This document shows positions 54,320 to 64,000 of a stretch of DNA of 64,000 nt, one piece after another. The stretch spans positions 62,001 to 126,000 of the forward strand of contig JADLSH010000270.1 in NCBI GenBank assembly GCA_016169945.1. The letters run 5' to 3'. Under the pieces are notes generated by a model. That model made no database searches and was not told the origin of the DNA. It saw only the letters and a list, made by a program, of their open reading frames with translations. A program made the translations under genes and the position numbers. How positions within the stretch are numbered: position 1 is the first letter of the stretch; each line of letters opens with the position of its first letter. This DNA comes from Trachythela sp. YZ-2020. Taxonomy: Eukaryota; Cnidaria; Anthozoa; Malacalcyonacea; Clavulariidae.

Positions 54320-55755
54320 GACATGTTCATTGCTATAATCTCGCCAATTCATTTGACAGCAAATTAATCTGTAATAATTATAGACCAATTTCAGTTTTAT
54401 CATGTGTTGCAAAAATATTTGAGAAATTAATTTCAGAGCATCTTAATACGTATTTAGAGTCTAATGGTTTACTCATAGAACAACAAGCAGGTTTTCGGAG
54501 GAAACACTCCACTCAAACATCTCTCCTTCGTTCAACAAATCAATGGCTGCTAAATATGGATAGGGGGTGTTTGAGTGGAGTTATTTTCCTTGACCTTAAA
54601 AAGGCGTTTGACTGTGTAGATCATAATATACTTACAACAAAAAGGGATTATTATGGAATAAGAGGTCGTGATCTAGCTTGGTTTGAGTCCTATCTTACTA
54701 ATCGGATACAAATTTGCAAGGTGGATCAAATTACATCTCATGAAAGAACGGTTAAATGTGACAAATATTTCTACTCAAGGTAAAACTGACACTGAAATAC
54801 AAGAACGCTTAAATACCGACTTAGAAAATGTGCACCAATGGCCAACTTCGAATAAACTCACTCTTAATAAAAAGAAAACTGAATACATGATTGTTGGCTC
54901 ACGACAGCGCATTTCAAACATTTTAACAGATCCTATAGTCAAACTTGGTGACTCAACAATAAAGCGAGTCAATAAATCTAAAACTTTGGGGGTCATTGTT
55001 GATGAGCACCTCTCGTGGAACGACCAAATACAAAGTATTGTTTCAAAATCTTCAAAAGGTATAGGAATGATTCGGAGAATAGAGAAATTTGATCCCCAAT
55101 CGACTTTGTTAAAAATATACAATGCTATTGTGCTGTCACATTTTGATTATTGCAGTCTTGTTTGGGATAATTGTTCTGATTATCTGCGAAACAAACTGCA
55201 AAAATTACAAAATAGGGCTGCGAGAGTGATTACGGGCAGAACATATGAGACCAGATCTAAAGATGTTTTAAAAGAGCTGAATAGGCAGCCCTTAAGTGAA
55301 CGACTAAAGAGAAACAAATGTAATTTTATGCAGAAAATAAAAAATAACGTCATGCCACAATCAGTAATAGAAATGTTTGAAATCAAAGAGAACAAAGTGT
55401 ATCAATTGCGTAGTAACAATATAAACTTCTCCCTTGGAAAGCCAGTAACAAATTTTATGAAAAAGAGTATTAGTTACTCGGCTGCTTACCAAGTTTAGCT
55501 CAGGAATAAAACAGCCTTAGAGAATTTAAATCTATTCTTGACCGCAGCTGATCTATTCTTGACATCTTGTAATTAGTAACTAGTAATCTATGCAATTAGT
55601 AATATAGATGTTGTAATAGTTGTAAATTAATTTATATTTGTATTGTTAATTTTAGTAGTTTGCAAACGGGTCCTTGAAAAGCAGGTGCCTATGTGCCCTG
55701 AAGGACTACCGTTTTTAAATATTTTTAAATAAATAAAAAATAAATAAATAAATAA
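54320..55755 (+). pseudogene. LINE fragment lacking the RT catalytic segment
   Basis: The first part reads NNYRPISVLSCVAKIFEKLI, QQAGFRRKHSTQTSLL, FLDLKKAFDCVDH and FESYLTNRIQICKVD (to about 54735). The sequence then jumps to TDTEIQERLNTDLENVHQWP, DEHLSWNDQIQSIVSK, VLSHFDYCSLVWDN and KLQNRAARVITGR (54780-55498). The block with GVPQGS and xADD, about 70 residues, is absent and the frame changes at the join. The 3' part CCTTGAAAAGCAGGTGCCTA and an AAATAAAT tail (55725-55760) match the tails of the fragments at 27719 and 46519. It is 5'-truncated with one internal deletion. Confidence 0.85.
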
Positions 55756-56270
55756 ATAAACAACGCTTAAATACTGTCCAGCGTGCGCGCGCCCGTATTT
55801 ATAGGCTATTTAATATATTGCGCGCAAAGGGCAGGATTTATAATTAGGCATTTTACACACAAATAAACCATAATTAAGCTACATATTCATATATAAATCT
55901 TAAACATTATGTGTTGCAGTCTAAATGTATGCGTTTTGCGCAGTTCAATTTCGACTCTATACTATGGACCTAAAATATGCGCCAAATGCCTAGTTCAGAA
56001 CATACCTTAAAAGTGTAACAGTAGTCACCAAAGCCAAGTTTAGTCAGTCATGATTAAATGTCTTCCATTACTGACGTTGACCTCTTTATTTTAACTCCGG
56101 GAAAAACAGATAATTCGGCAGTTTTGCTCTAGATAAATGTGAAGAATCCCACCACACATGAAAATTGAGATGACAACACAAAATAGAATCTAATTTCAAT
56201 ATGCCGCGTCGCAGTTCGCGTACATTTCGCGATCGATGATTGGTTAATGGCCATACGGCTTTTCTTCTTT
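55756..56270. other. Intergenic DNA, nothing recognised
   Basis: No supported ORF or repeat beyond the end of the LINE tail. Confidence 0.3.
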
Positions 56271-58665
56271 AGGCTGGCTCTGGGATTTTAACTCGCCTTA
56301 AATCGCCTTAAATCGCCCTAACTCGCCTTAAATCGCGGATAAAAATTGGCAACGATTCTCTTAAATCGCTTAAACTCGCACTAAATCGCCTAAACTCGCC
56401 AAACCAAATTAAAATGCTGAAAATAGTAAATACTATATACAGTGTAAACACCCTTTCCAAAAGAGAGGGGGGTTCTGGTTGTTTATTTTAGATAAGATTA
56501 GGAGGGCGCTTATCCGAGGGGGCTTGCTGGAGAGAGGGGGCTTAGCCGAAACAAGGGAAGTTACATGCTTATTGATAAAAGCCGAAACACAGTAATGCAC
56601 TAGTAATTGGAAAGCCACGCACCCCCCTACCCAGGGAACAGCGGAGATTAGATAAAGGTTGTGTCCTAAATCATTCTAATCCCCAACCTATACATGGCCT
56701 TCTTACTAGTCTAAACATGACTAAAGTCCCCCACTACCCGGGCACCAAAAATGAAGGATACCATAATAATTGCTTTTAAAATTCAACAAACTATTCTAAA
56801 ATTTCCCCAATTTTGATCATTGGAGGCAAACATGCAATTCAGAGTTTGTCAAAAGTTTGCCAAAGTAGGTAAATATTTTGTATTTTGTCTGTTAGCTGTA
56901 TCTTGCAATTTACACAAAGTCAAATACTACATTATCCTGTAAAAGCTATTTTTAGTAAAACAATGTCTATAGAGTATAGGGTAAATGTCGATGAACAAGG
57001 CTTAATAATACATCTCGAACAGACGAATTCCCACTGATTCCCAGCCCATAATCCCTGGCCATCATGACACATATCTAACGTACGCTGTCTAATGCCCTGA
57101 GTACCCAGGCATAACAGATAGGCTAATCTGCAAATAAATCCTCGCTATTTCCCGGCATGTCCCGGATAGGGATGTGCGAGGCTTTCCATGACTGGTGCAT
57201 AAGTTACATACTATCAAGCTTATTGGTATATAATATGACATAGGAACCCTTATATTCAAACAGAAAAAAGTCAGGATGGCAAGAATCAGTCTGTTTTCAA
57301 CATTATATCTATTTCGATAAGTATAATTAATATGCCAATATTCTTTTGAATATTAATATTGTGATATGAACTTCCAGAACAATTCATAAATTGTTTCGTT
57401 TTCCTTTATTGAAAATAGTGCGGGGCCTATAAATTACAGGGTAGAGGGCTTATCCGACGGTCTTATATACAAGTGTTGAATTGCAGTGCCTGTAGTGCAC
57501 AACATTTAATATTTTATATCAACAGTGTTCAAACTTACATAAATTGATAAACCACAGCATGATCCTGGTCAACTTTTATAGTCTGCATTGTCCGGTTCAT
57601 ATCGTCTTATATAAAGATCCACGGTCGTTTTAATAAGTTATAATAACCGAGGTTTAACATTTTTAGCGTACGATCTCGGGTCGATAACAAAACCTGGCAT
57701 TTTCATTAATTCAGTTAAATACTTCATGTTAGCTACTGCGGGGAGGGAGCCTTCTCTCAGGCTATCCAGCGGAAATTTATTATTCAAGTCTGGGAAACTT
57801 TATATAAACTAAATTTTAACATTAGTGAATTTTTATAAATACTGCACTTTATATATTGAGGGGAATTCAAATAAAATCAATGTTGAGTTTTACTTATTAA
57901 ATGAACACATGGAAATGAAATACTATATTTGCAACGTAAATTCAAGCTTATTTGGTAAGTTTAACACATATGTATATTCGTTTGAATAACTACAATGTAT
58001 TGCCACATTGGAACATGCATGGTCACACCGTCACAGTTTTAATATATTCTGTACCATTGGAATTTCCAAGATATTGACAAGGCATTCATGCATTTGGAAA
58101 TTCTCAAAATATAGGATAGCAACCCCATGGGATGCACTAAATCTTCTCGTTCCTACATTCCAGCCACAACCCTGATTTTTTAGATTTCCAATTGATTGTG
58201 GTTCCAGGACTGAACTTAAGGTATTAGTATGCAATTCAATTTAAAAATACATGTTATTATATACTGGTTTATGTTCTTCATTGTATTAATTCCAGCAATT
58301 TGGTGGTATAACCTTAAAATTAGTAATACGGCAAAATAACAAGCTAATTAATAATAAGTTTCAACTGGGTCTTGTTTACATGACAGTCTAACCAGACCCC
58401 CTGGGGGTGTGAGGGGGGGAGTGGTGCTCTTTCAAAATACATTTACTATGCACTATTAATTATGTGTTATTACTGTATTTTGCTTAAAGTACTATACTTG
58501 CATATTTAATTACCATCTATTTTTTCTTAAATCGCCTTAAATCGCTCTAAAACGCCTTAAAACGCATGACCTAAAAGTTGTGTTTTTTCTTAAATCGCCT
58601 AAACTCGCCTTAACTCGCATTATCTCGCGGCGAGTTAAGGCGAGTTAAGATCCCAGAGCAGGCCT
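56271..58665. mobile_element. 2.4-kb TIR element with TTAAATCGCC subterminal repeats
   Basis: The ends AGGCTGGCTCTGGGATTTTA and the reverse complement of the right end AGGCCTGCTCTGGGATCTTA match at 17 of 20 positions, and continue AACTCGCCTTA on both sides. Inside each end is a cluster of 10-bp units (TTAAATCGCC, TAAACTCGCC, TTAAAACGCC): about 10 at 56290-56402 and about 9 at 58527-58622, in the same orientation at both ends. The right end also has a hairpin CTCGCGGCGAG. The interior (56403-58526) has no long ORF or transposase motif. No clear target duplication was found (TCTTCTTT versus TTGTTTGA). Superfamily unknown, likely hAT-related by style only. Confidence 0.7.
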
Positions 58666-58889
58666 TTGTTTGACAATAACAACGGAAACGTTTAGATAGA
58701 CACATAGTCTCATATAAAGGACAATATATTCCAGTGCAAGACTTCGCAAGTCCTTGAAGATTCTGAACGTTTCGCGCTATTTAATATGATTCTGTTTTGC
58801 GCTACAGAGTACAGGGTAGTAGATTACAGAAAGTCGACGTTTTAAGGTTTAAAATATGTCCAGCGACTATAAACGGCGGCAGTCACGAA

Positions 58890-59425
58890 ATTTACTAATA
58901 AAATGAGTACAGATTCCGAAATATTTTACTCGAAAATTGAGTAACCTTAAACTATTGCCTTACTCAGATTTGAGTAAATTCATCATTCACTCAAAACATC
59001 AGTAAAAATATGCTTTTACTCAAAATATTGAATTCGTATACTTACTCAAACTTTGAATATATATATTCTGTAATTTACTCAAGGTTTGAGTAAGTTTTAC
59101 AATACTCAAGATTTGAGTAAATCCCTAATTTACTCAAATATGAGTAAAAATGTGGTTTTACTCAAAATATTGAGTACGTGAAACTTACTCAATTCTTGAG
59201 TAAACAGAAATTTGTAGTTTACTCAACATCTGCGTAAATTGTACTCTTGCATTAGAGTATTAAAATACTCAAAGAACTTTACTCAAAAATCGGAGTTTTT
59301 GTTGCTCAAAGTCATGAGTAAAATTATTTTAGCGGGAAAGAAGACTAAAATTTACTCAAAATATTGAGTAATCTGTGCAATTACTCAACAAATGAGTAAC
59401 ATTTACTCATGCATTTTTTGCAGTG
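58890..59425. repeat. Array of ~16 short hairpins, TTACTCAA/TTGAGTAA
   Basis: From about 58924 to 59410, units of TTTACTCAA, 1-5 bases, TTGAGTAA recur every 28-40 bp. Clear units lie at 58924-58944, 58959-58977, 59074-59093, 59102-59120, 59157-59176, 59184-59203, 59351-59371 and 59380-59399. Others carry one or two mismatches. The spacers (for example AATATGCTT, CGTGAAAC) differ from unit to unit, so conservation is confined to the hairpins. The right edge GCATTTTTTGCAGTG is, in reverse complement, CACTGCAAAAAATGC, which looks like a TIR. A matching left end was not found. Confidence 0.75.
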
Positions 59426-60073
59426 TACATTCTTGTCTGTCAGAGCACGCTTGCCTTTGTAAAACCAGGTATGCCGAATTGATAAAATATTTTTCGTTCG
59501 GATGAACGCAGCGAGAGAGAGAATGAAATGTAGATTTCATATTAAACATATGCTAAAAATCAAATCCTTGAGGCATTCGAGAGCGGCTTCATAGGTTATT
59601 CTTGAAAAAGATGGGCGGGCAATGCATGCCGGAGGAATATAAAATAGATAATGTGTGAATGAGTAGTGCAAGTTATAGCATAATATGCCTAGCAAAGGAT
59701 CCTGCGCATCTCGAGCATCCGTGAGTCAAAACTGACCAAAAACTTTACAAGTCGTCACTTACAAGAATTCACCGACATTTTCGAAAATAACTGTAATCTG
59801 CATTGTCACACATAGAGACATTCGGCTAAAATATAACTGCACTAAAAGTGGGATACGAGTCATAGCAACGTTGTTAACCGTATATCTTTAGCTGCACTGC
59901 CAAAGAATTATTTCATTTGTTCAACTACTGTATAACATATTTATGCGTAGGACGGGTCAAACCTCCAGGGAGCCTAGAATGATAATTCTATTGTGTAATA
60001 AAGGGCTATAACATACTTAAAATTTCTGCAACACAAATCTATTTGACATACATTTGACATTAAATTGTTACAG
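59426..60073. other. Presumed intron upstream of the YWTD exon
   Basis: No further exon found. Ends in a T-rich stretch and TTGTTACAG acceptor at 60073. Confidence 0.4.
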
Positions 60074-60452
60074 GTCTCTACCCTGAGCCGTACATAATTT
60101 GCCGCACGAACCGTGAAATCCAAGCAATTGATTTGAAAACACGTGATTCAGCAGATCTCATCTCTGGACTCGAAGGTCGTAATGGGCTGGAGATTGATAC
60201 GTTGGGTAAGAAAATGTACTTTACCGAAAAAAACCGCATTTATCGGGCAAATTATGACGGTACTGGTAAAGAAATCGCAGTGGAAAATGTTTACGCGTAT
60301 GCACTTCTAGCAATTGATTGGATAGGACGTCGTATATTCTGGAGCGATTACAGTGGAAATAAGATTCACGTGGCGACTTTAGACGGCAAAGATAGCAGGG
60401 TGCTGATCAACACTGATAGACCAGAGTATATAGCAGTGGATCCCATCGTGGG
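60074..60452 (+). CDS. LDL-receptor class B (YWTD propeller) exon
   Basis: A 379-bp internal exon runs between acceptor TTGTTACAG (ends 60073) and donor GG|GTAAGTG (60453). It begins with two bases that complete a codon and ends with two bases of the next. The frame reads LYPEPYIICRTNREIQAIDL, then GLEGRNGLEID, KKMYFTEKNRIYRANYDGTG, AIDWIGRRIFWSDYSGNKIH, ATLDGKDSRVL and PEYIAVDPIVG. MYFTE and FWSDY are YWTD-type strand motifs and AVDPxxG is the usual repeat end, so about two and a half propeller repeats are present. Such domains occur in LDL-receptor, LRP, nidogen and EGF-precursor proteins at the cell surface. The specific gene cannot be decided. There is no in-frame stop. Confidence 0.9.
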
Positions 60453-60937
60453 GTAAGTGTTCTGCATTTAAAGAAGTGATTTATCAAAACAAACACTTGA
60501 CTTGAAATAGAGATATTTTTATTTCAATCTAGGATTGGTCCATTTTATTTAGCTATGTATTTTTGGTAGTGTAAAATTGAAATTTAAAAGATTCTCAACA
60601 CCGAAATTGCCCACATAGGCCAATTTGTCTCTAGTGTTTCATCGTTGAATGCGAACGTCAATCATATTCTAGCGAAAGAAGAAGGCAACCAGTTCTTAGT
60701 TAACAAAGAACAGGCCCCGAAGTTCTAATATAAACAAGTCTCTTTCCTTGTCTTCGATATCAGTCTCGGTTTTGAAACACTTTGGATACCTTTTTACCTA
60801 TCGATATCTATCAATTTCTTCGGTCTTATTGTCCCTTTATTTCGAAATCATTGTTTGCTTATTACAATCTACCATTCATAATGCCAAGGAAGCCGTTGGT
60901 GTTTGACTTTTTTGAATTATATTCGTGGTTTAAAATG
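60453..60937. other. Presumed intron downstream of the YWTD exon
   Basis: No other propeller exon is visible before the LINE fragment. Confidence 0.4.
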
Positions 60938-61350
60938 ATAATAATACTTTATTGATCCGTCTTAAGTTTAAAAATACAATGGATTTACATCTATACATAA
61001 ATTTTCAAAAATATATATTACACCAAATTTAAAAGATATAACTATAACTAATTCAAAAGATATAAAACCTATATATATACGTTACAGCATGCTCTTGGAA
61101 TAAATTAGTTCTTATGTCGATCTGTCCCCGATATTATTACGTTTAGTTGATTCTTATTGCAAAATTGTAATTATGAGTTTTTGTCATAGGCAAAAATTTA
61201 TAGCATGGGCGTTGTTCGTCTGCTTGTATCTTCAAAAGTACTTTCACTAGGTATTTAGGGAGACCGCCCCATACTGGTGATGCATATTCCAATATTGGTA
61301 ATATTTTCGAAATATAAATTTTACCGGAAGCTTTTATCGCCTGCATTCCC
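60938..61350 (-). pseudogene. LINE 3' fragment
   Basis: The minus strand reads KIYISKILPILEYASPVWGG, then LPKYLVKVLLKIQ (61143-61346), the C-terminal part of a CR1-group RT. The remaining 200 bp end at GATAATAATACTTTATTGAT on the plus strand, a typical LINE tail. Strongly 5'-truncated. It lies in an apparent intron of the YWTD gene, opposite to its transcription. Confidence 0.7.
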
Positions 61351-62680
61351 TCAGATGGAAGAGTTTCTTGTTAGCCTAGCCTAGTTTGAACCTAAATTTA
61401 ACGTTACATTTTTTTATGTAATTAAGTATAAAAGTGCAAGAATATTCCAAAATGACATATTTATAAATAAAGTATATAATGATAACCACCCTTAAGAGTT
61501 TAATGTCAACAGAACGCTATGTGGGATTACAATTACAGCAATCGAGATCGAGCCAGAATTTTGGTGATAATCAGTATTATTAGCGACAGTAAAATTAATG
61601 CGGTGCCGATAAGGATGAATCAGACACAAAACCTGAAATCATCCCACAACAACACAAATCACTCTAATAATTAAAATACATGACTCGCGCCACAATTTAT
61701 AGTACGATTCAGGCCACGATTTATAGTAGGATTCGTCCACCGGTTATACACGATTCGCGAGACTGATTAAATAGACCGCAGACCATTCAAGCATTCGAAA
61801 GTCATTAAAATTTATCATTTCGCACCTTTTGCCGCGACCACATACAATAAGCATAAACATGGCGGTTGTTCAACATTATTGGCTGACATCGTACAAGTTT
61901 TGTCAAATTTGTGGTTCAAATCAATCAAGCAAATGTAGACTCTGGAACAACAAGTAAGTTTACACCACCTGCTTGCATGTATACATCTAGTAGAATTTTA
62001 GGACTCCAAAATATTAAACAGCTGAGGAGATGTGTCAAAAAGATACAAATGATGAATGCCTGGACAAAAATAACATTGAATGTATGTGTCAATTATCAAA
62101 CTAGAAATACGTGCATGCAGCAACCGCTCGCCGTTTGTACAAAAAATAGTTTGAAAATATTATCATATTCATGCACATAGAATATCAGTTGTTAAACTGA
62201 ATAATTACAAATGATTAAACACATATGAAAGGGCGGAGAAGTGATCTGATAGGAAAGAACTGCTGTATGCTGCATTTGATAAACTGAAATCTAACAACAA
62301 GAGAGAAGTAGAAACTATAGAAAGCTATGACCTTTTGTACTCTGATCAGACTTGTATACCTATAAAATTTCGTTATTAAAAGAAGCAATTTATGGTTAAA
62401 GTTAGGGTGATAATAATGAAAGTCAACCCAATTTAAGGCAAAATTGAAAGGTCGTACGCCATCGATCTATGATTAAGACCCTGAAACATGTTGTTGGTTT
62501 GTATATTATCCAACACAAAGCCAGAGCAGACTGAGTAAATTGAGACGAATCCCGCCATTGCTTTGGCATTGGAAATGGAAAATGATGAAATCAGGTACAG
62601 TATGATTAATTTTTATTGTTGATGATCAGTATGGGGAACTATAGATAGCAATGACGACATTAATTCTGATGATGCAGTAG
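61351..62680. other. Gene-poor DNA
   Basis: An 89-codon frame at 61911-62180 has no recognised motif; nothing else is supported. Confidence 0.3.
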
Positions 62681-62682
62681 AA

Positions 62683-62935
62683 ATGTTTATGCCCAATAAG
62701 GATGACGATCATGTTCAAACTATCCCCTCTTTGAAAGCTTTGTCCTTAGAATTAGCTCAGCAAGTAAATGTTAGTACTATGTTTAATGTTCTCCGTACCA
62801 ACATCTTCGATAGTGCGAAGCGAGCTCTAGATTGCATTAGATTTGTTCCATGCCATAAAATCTCTGCGGCGTTTACGGATGATGTAAGCCCTTCTGAACG
62901 TGTAGTAGATTTGTGAGGCCTAACCTTTCAGGGTG
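62683..62935 (+). pseudogene. Possible remnant of a HECT-like protein linked to DNA transposons
   Basis: The frame contains NVSTMFNVLRTNIFDSAKRA, then FVPCHKISAAFTDDVSPSE and RVVDL, ending in TGA. The pattern (R...FDSAKRAL...I.V.FtDD...E.aVDLGGP) resembles from memory the start of HECT-type ligase domains found in transposon-derived genes of cnidarians and fish. After VDL the bases TGAGGCCTAACC would read GGPT if the TGA were GGA, so the stop looks like a decay mutation. No other part of the protein is evident. Confidence 0.35.
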
Positions 62936-63606
62936 TTGTTACACAGCTTATTTTATAAGTCTCCAATATTTTTTGGCCACCAACGGTGAAGGTATTTCTC
63001 TTCAAATCAAAAACCATTTGAAGACAAATGAGATTAATAGTTGAAATTATGCCTATTAGACCTACTCTTTCGTGCATTAGTAGATGAGGCTTAGGGGGTA
63101 ACTCCCACGGTTACTGATATATGGAAGATAGATATGACAAAACCTGGGTGCTTTAAATCCGGGCGGAGAAACGCTCTCGTAGCCCGCTGAGCTGTGTGTG
63201 ATGCGGCTGAGGACTGGTGCGAGCGTGCTTGTGAGTTGAAATTGAAGGGGGGAAAACTGGATGAGAAATGGTGCAAAAACATAAAAACAAAATTTAAAGT
63301 AAGCATCCAAATACTAGAGTTCAGAATTTCTATTTTCAAACTTATTAAGAAAAATAATCTTAAATTGATTTTCATGTCTTGTTTTAATTCTTATGACAAA
63401 TTAGTAGGTAAGGACTCAAGATATATTCCTTTTAGTGCGACTCTCAAATGTTCACACTAAACTCACAAGTTTTTCGAGCGCATTTTATTGAGAAATTGAT
63501 TTTCGCACTGGGTAAGCAAATGTATTTTATATCATCATTCTTTTGTAATTTAATGGCATTCTGACATATATTTTAAGCCAATGGCGTTTTGGAACTTTTT
63601 CGATAG
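62936..63606. other. Gene-poor DNA
   Basis: Overlapping short frames at 63077-63460 on both strands are not supported by any motif. Confidence 0.3.
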
Positions 63607-64000
63607 TTAGTGTTTAGGGAATTGATTATTCTCAATACAGATATTAATAATGTTCATCAAAGGACCATCTAAGTAGTCAGCAGTTAACTTTACAAATGTT
63701 ACTGGTATTTGGTCTCCGCCAGTTGAGCAGTCGGATCGTAAGCCTTTAATACCACTCAGAATATCTTCACGTGCAACTGGTTTGAGATGCAAACCAGGCT
63801 TGGCCGAATGAGGGTCAGGAAAGTTAACAATATACTCGATAAGTTGTTCAATCGGAATCGCTGAAGTTTTGAATGTCCTCTGGGCAGTGGTGACAACGTG
63901 AGTGTTGAAAATTTCAGGATCCATGTGGAGTGGCTTCGGATTAGGTTTAAGGATCCTGTGGATAATGCGCCATACATTACGTGATCTCTTTGAAGAAAGG
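63607..64000 (-). pseudogene. LINE fragment, linker before RT, runs off the window
   Basis: From the right edge the minus strand reads SKRSRNVWRIIHRILKPNPK, then IVNFPDPHSAKPGL, GIKGLRSDCSTGGDQIPVTF and PLMNIINICIENNQFPKH before a stop at 63607. This is the region just N-terminal to and including the first RT motif (KSS/STGxDxIPxxxxK). It ends at FPKH, where W and a basic stretch normally follow, so the element is broken there. The 5' part lies outside the window. Confidence 0.75.

Noticed and set aside
58890..59425. CRISPR-like array
   Set aside because: Repeats are only 8-bp hairpin arms with short, variable spacing, in an animal genome with no cas genes.
60133..60135. Translation start inside the YWTD exon
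   Set aside because: The codon is TTG and coding continues upstream to the acceptor at 60073.
63077..63460. Overlapping frames on both strands and a short hairpin near 63140-63215 considered as a tRNA
   Set aside because: No cloverleaf with T-arm GTTCRA box or anticodon stem could be drawn, and the frames lack protein character.

Overview
The window is AT-rich, intron-rich and repeat-dense animal DNA. LDL-receptor YWTD and SRCR exons with GT/AG splice borders show it is metazoan. The mix of CR1/L2-like LINEs with an N-terminal 2A-like motif, many hAT-like MITEs and large foldback elements, and one dispersed repeat family that I associate with cnidarian genomes suggest a cnidarian, probably an anthozoan. 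The cnidarian assignment is inference only. No bacterial, viral-genome or organellar signature was seen.

Host genes are sparse. One SRCR-domain terminal exon lies on the minus strand at 36107-36432. One LDLR class B (YWTD) exon lies on the plus strand at 60074-60452. A less certain unrecognised coding exon lies at 21620-21783, possibly preceded by a non-coding first exon ending at 18801.

Mobile DNA by region: 0.2-3.8 kb holds a small TIR element, a pair of ~270-bp inverted arms and a 937-bp palindromic element between TTAA sites. 7.3-13.8 kb is a ~790-bp palindromic element flanked by TA, split by an intact LTR retrotransposon (1604-aa Gag-Pol, 252-bp LTRs differing at two positions, a leucine-tRNA-like primer site, a 4-bp target duplication). 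14.1-17.5 kb is an intact 1018-aa LINE between perfect 46-bp target duplications. 17.5-17.8 and 23.1-23.4 kb are GGCCCC-rich tandem repeats in opposite orientation. 20.5-21.5 kb is a nested palindrome. 21.9-22.4 kb is a hAT-like MITE. 24.2-27.4 kb is a dispersed repeat with an insertion next to a decayed Ty3-like element. 27.7-28.8, 46.5-47.8, 54.3-55.8, 60.9-61.3 and 63.6-64.0 kb hold truncated LINEs. 29.3-29.9 kb is another palindrome. 30.9-34.9 kb carries two diverged copies of one composite repeat. 38.4-39.6 kb is a Ty3-like gag/protease remnant split by a foldback MITE. 39.9-40.2 and 51.5-52.0 kb are hAT-like MITEs with 8-bp duplications. 47.8-51.3 kb is a full-length LINE broken by two frameshifts. 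56.3-58.7 kb is a 2.4-kb terminal-inverted-repeat element with subterminal TTAAATCGCC repeats. 58.9-59.4 kb is an array of about 16 short hairpins built on TTACTCAA/TTGAGTAA.

The elements do not form a pathway. Their nesting gives a relative order of insertion: the LTR element is younger than the palindrome it splits, the LINE at 14-17 kb is very recent, and the foldback MITE at 38.8 kb is younger than the Ty3-like remnant. The most unusual signals are the hairpin array, the 2A-like motif behind a hydrophobic segment in the young LINE, the leucine-containing LTDD catalytic box in the intact LTR element, and the direct rather than inverted subterminal repeats of the 2.4-kb element.
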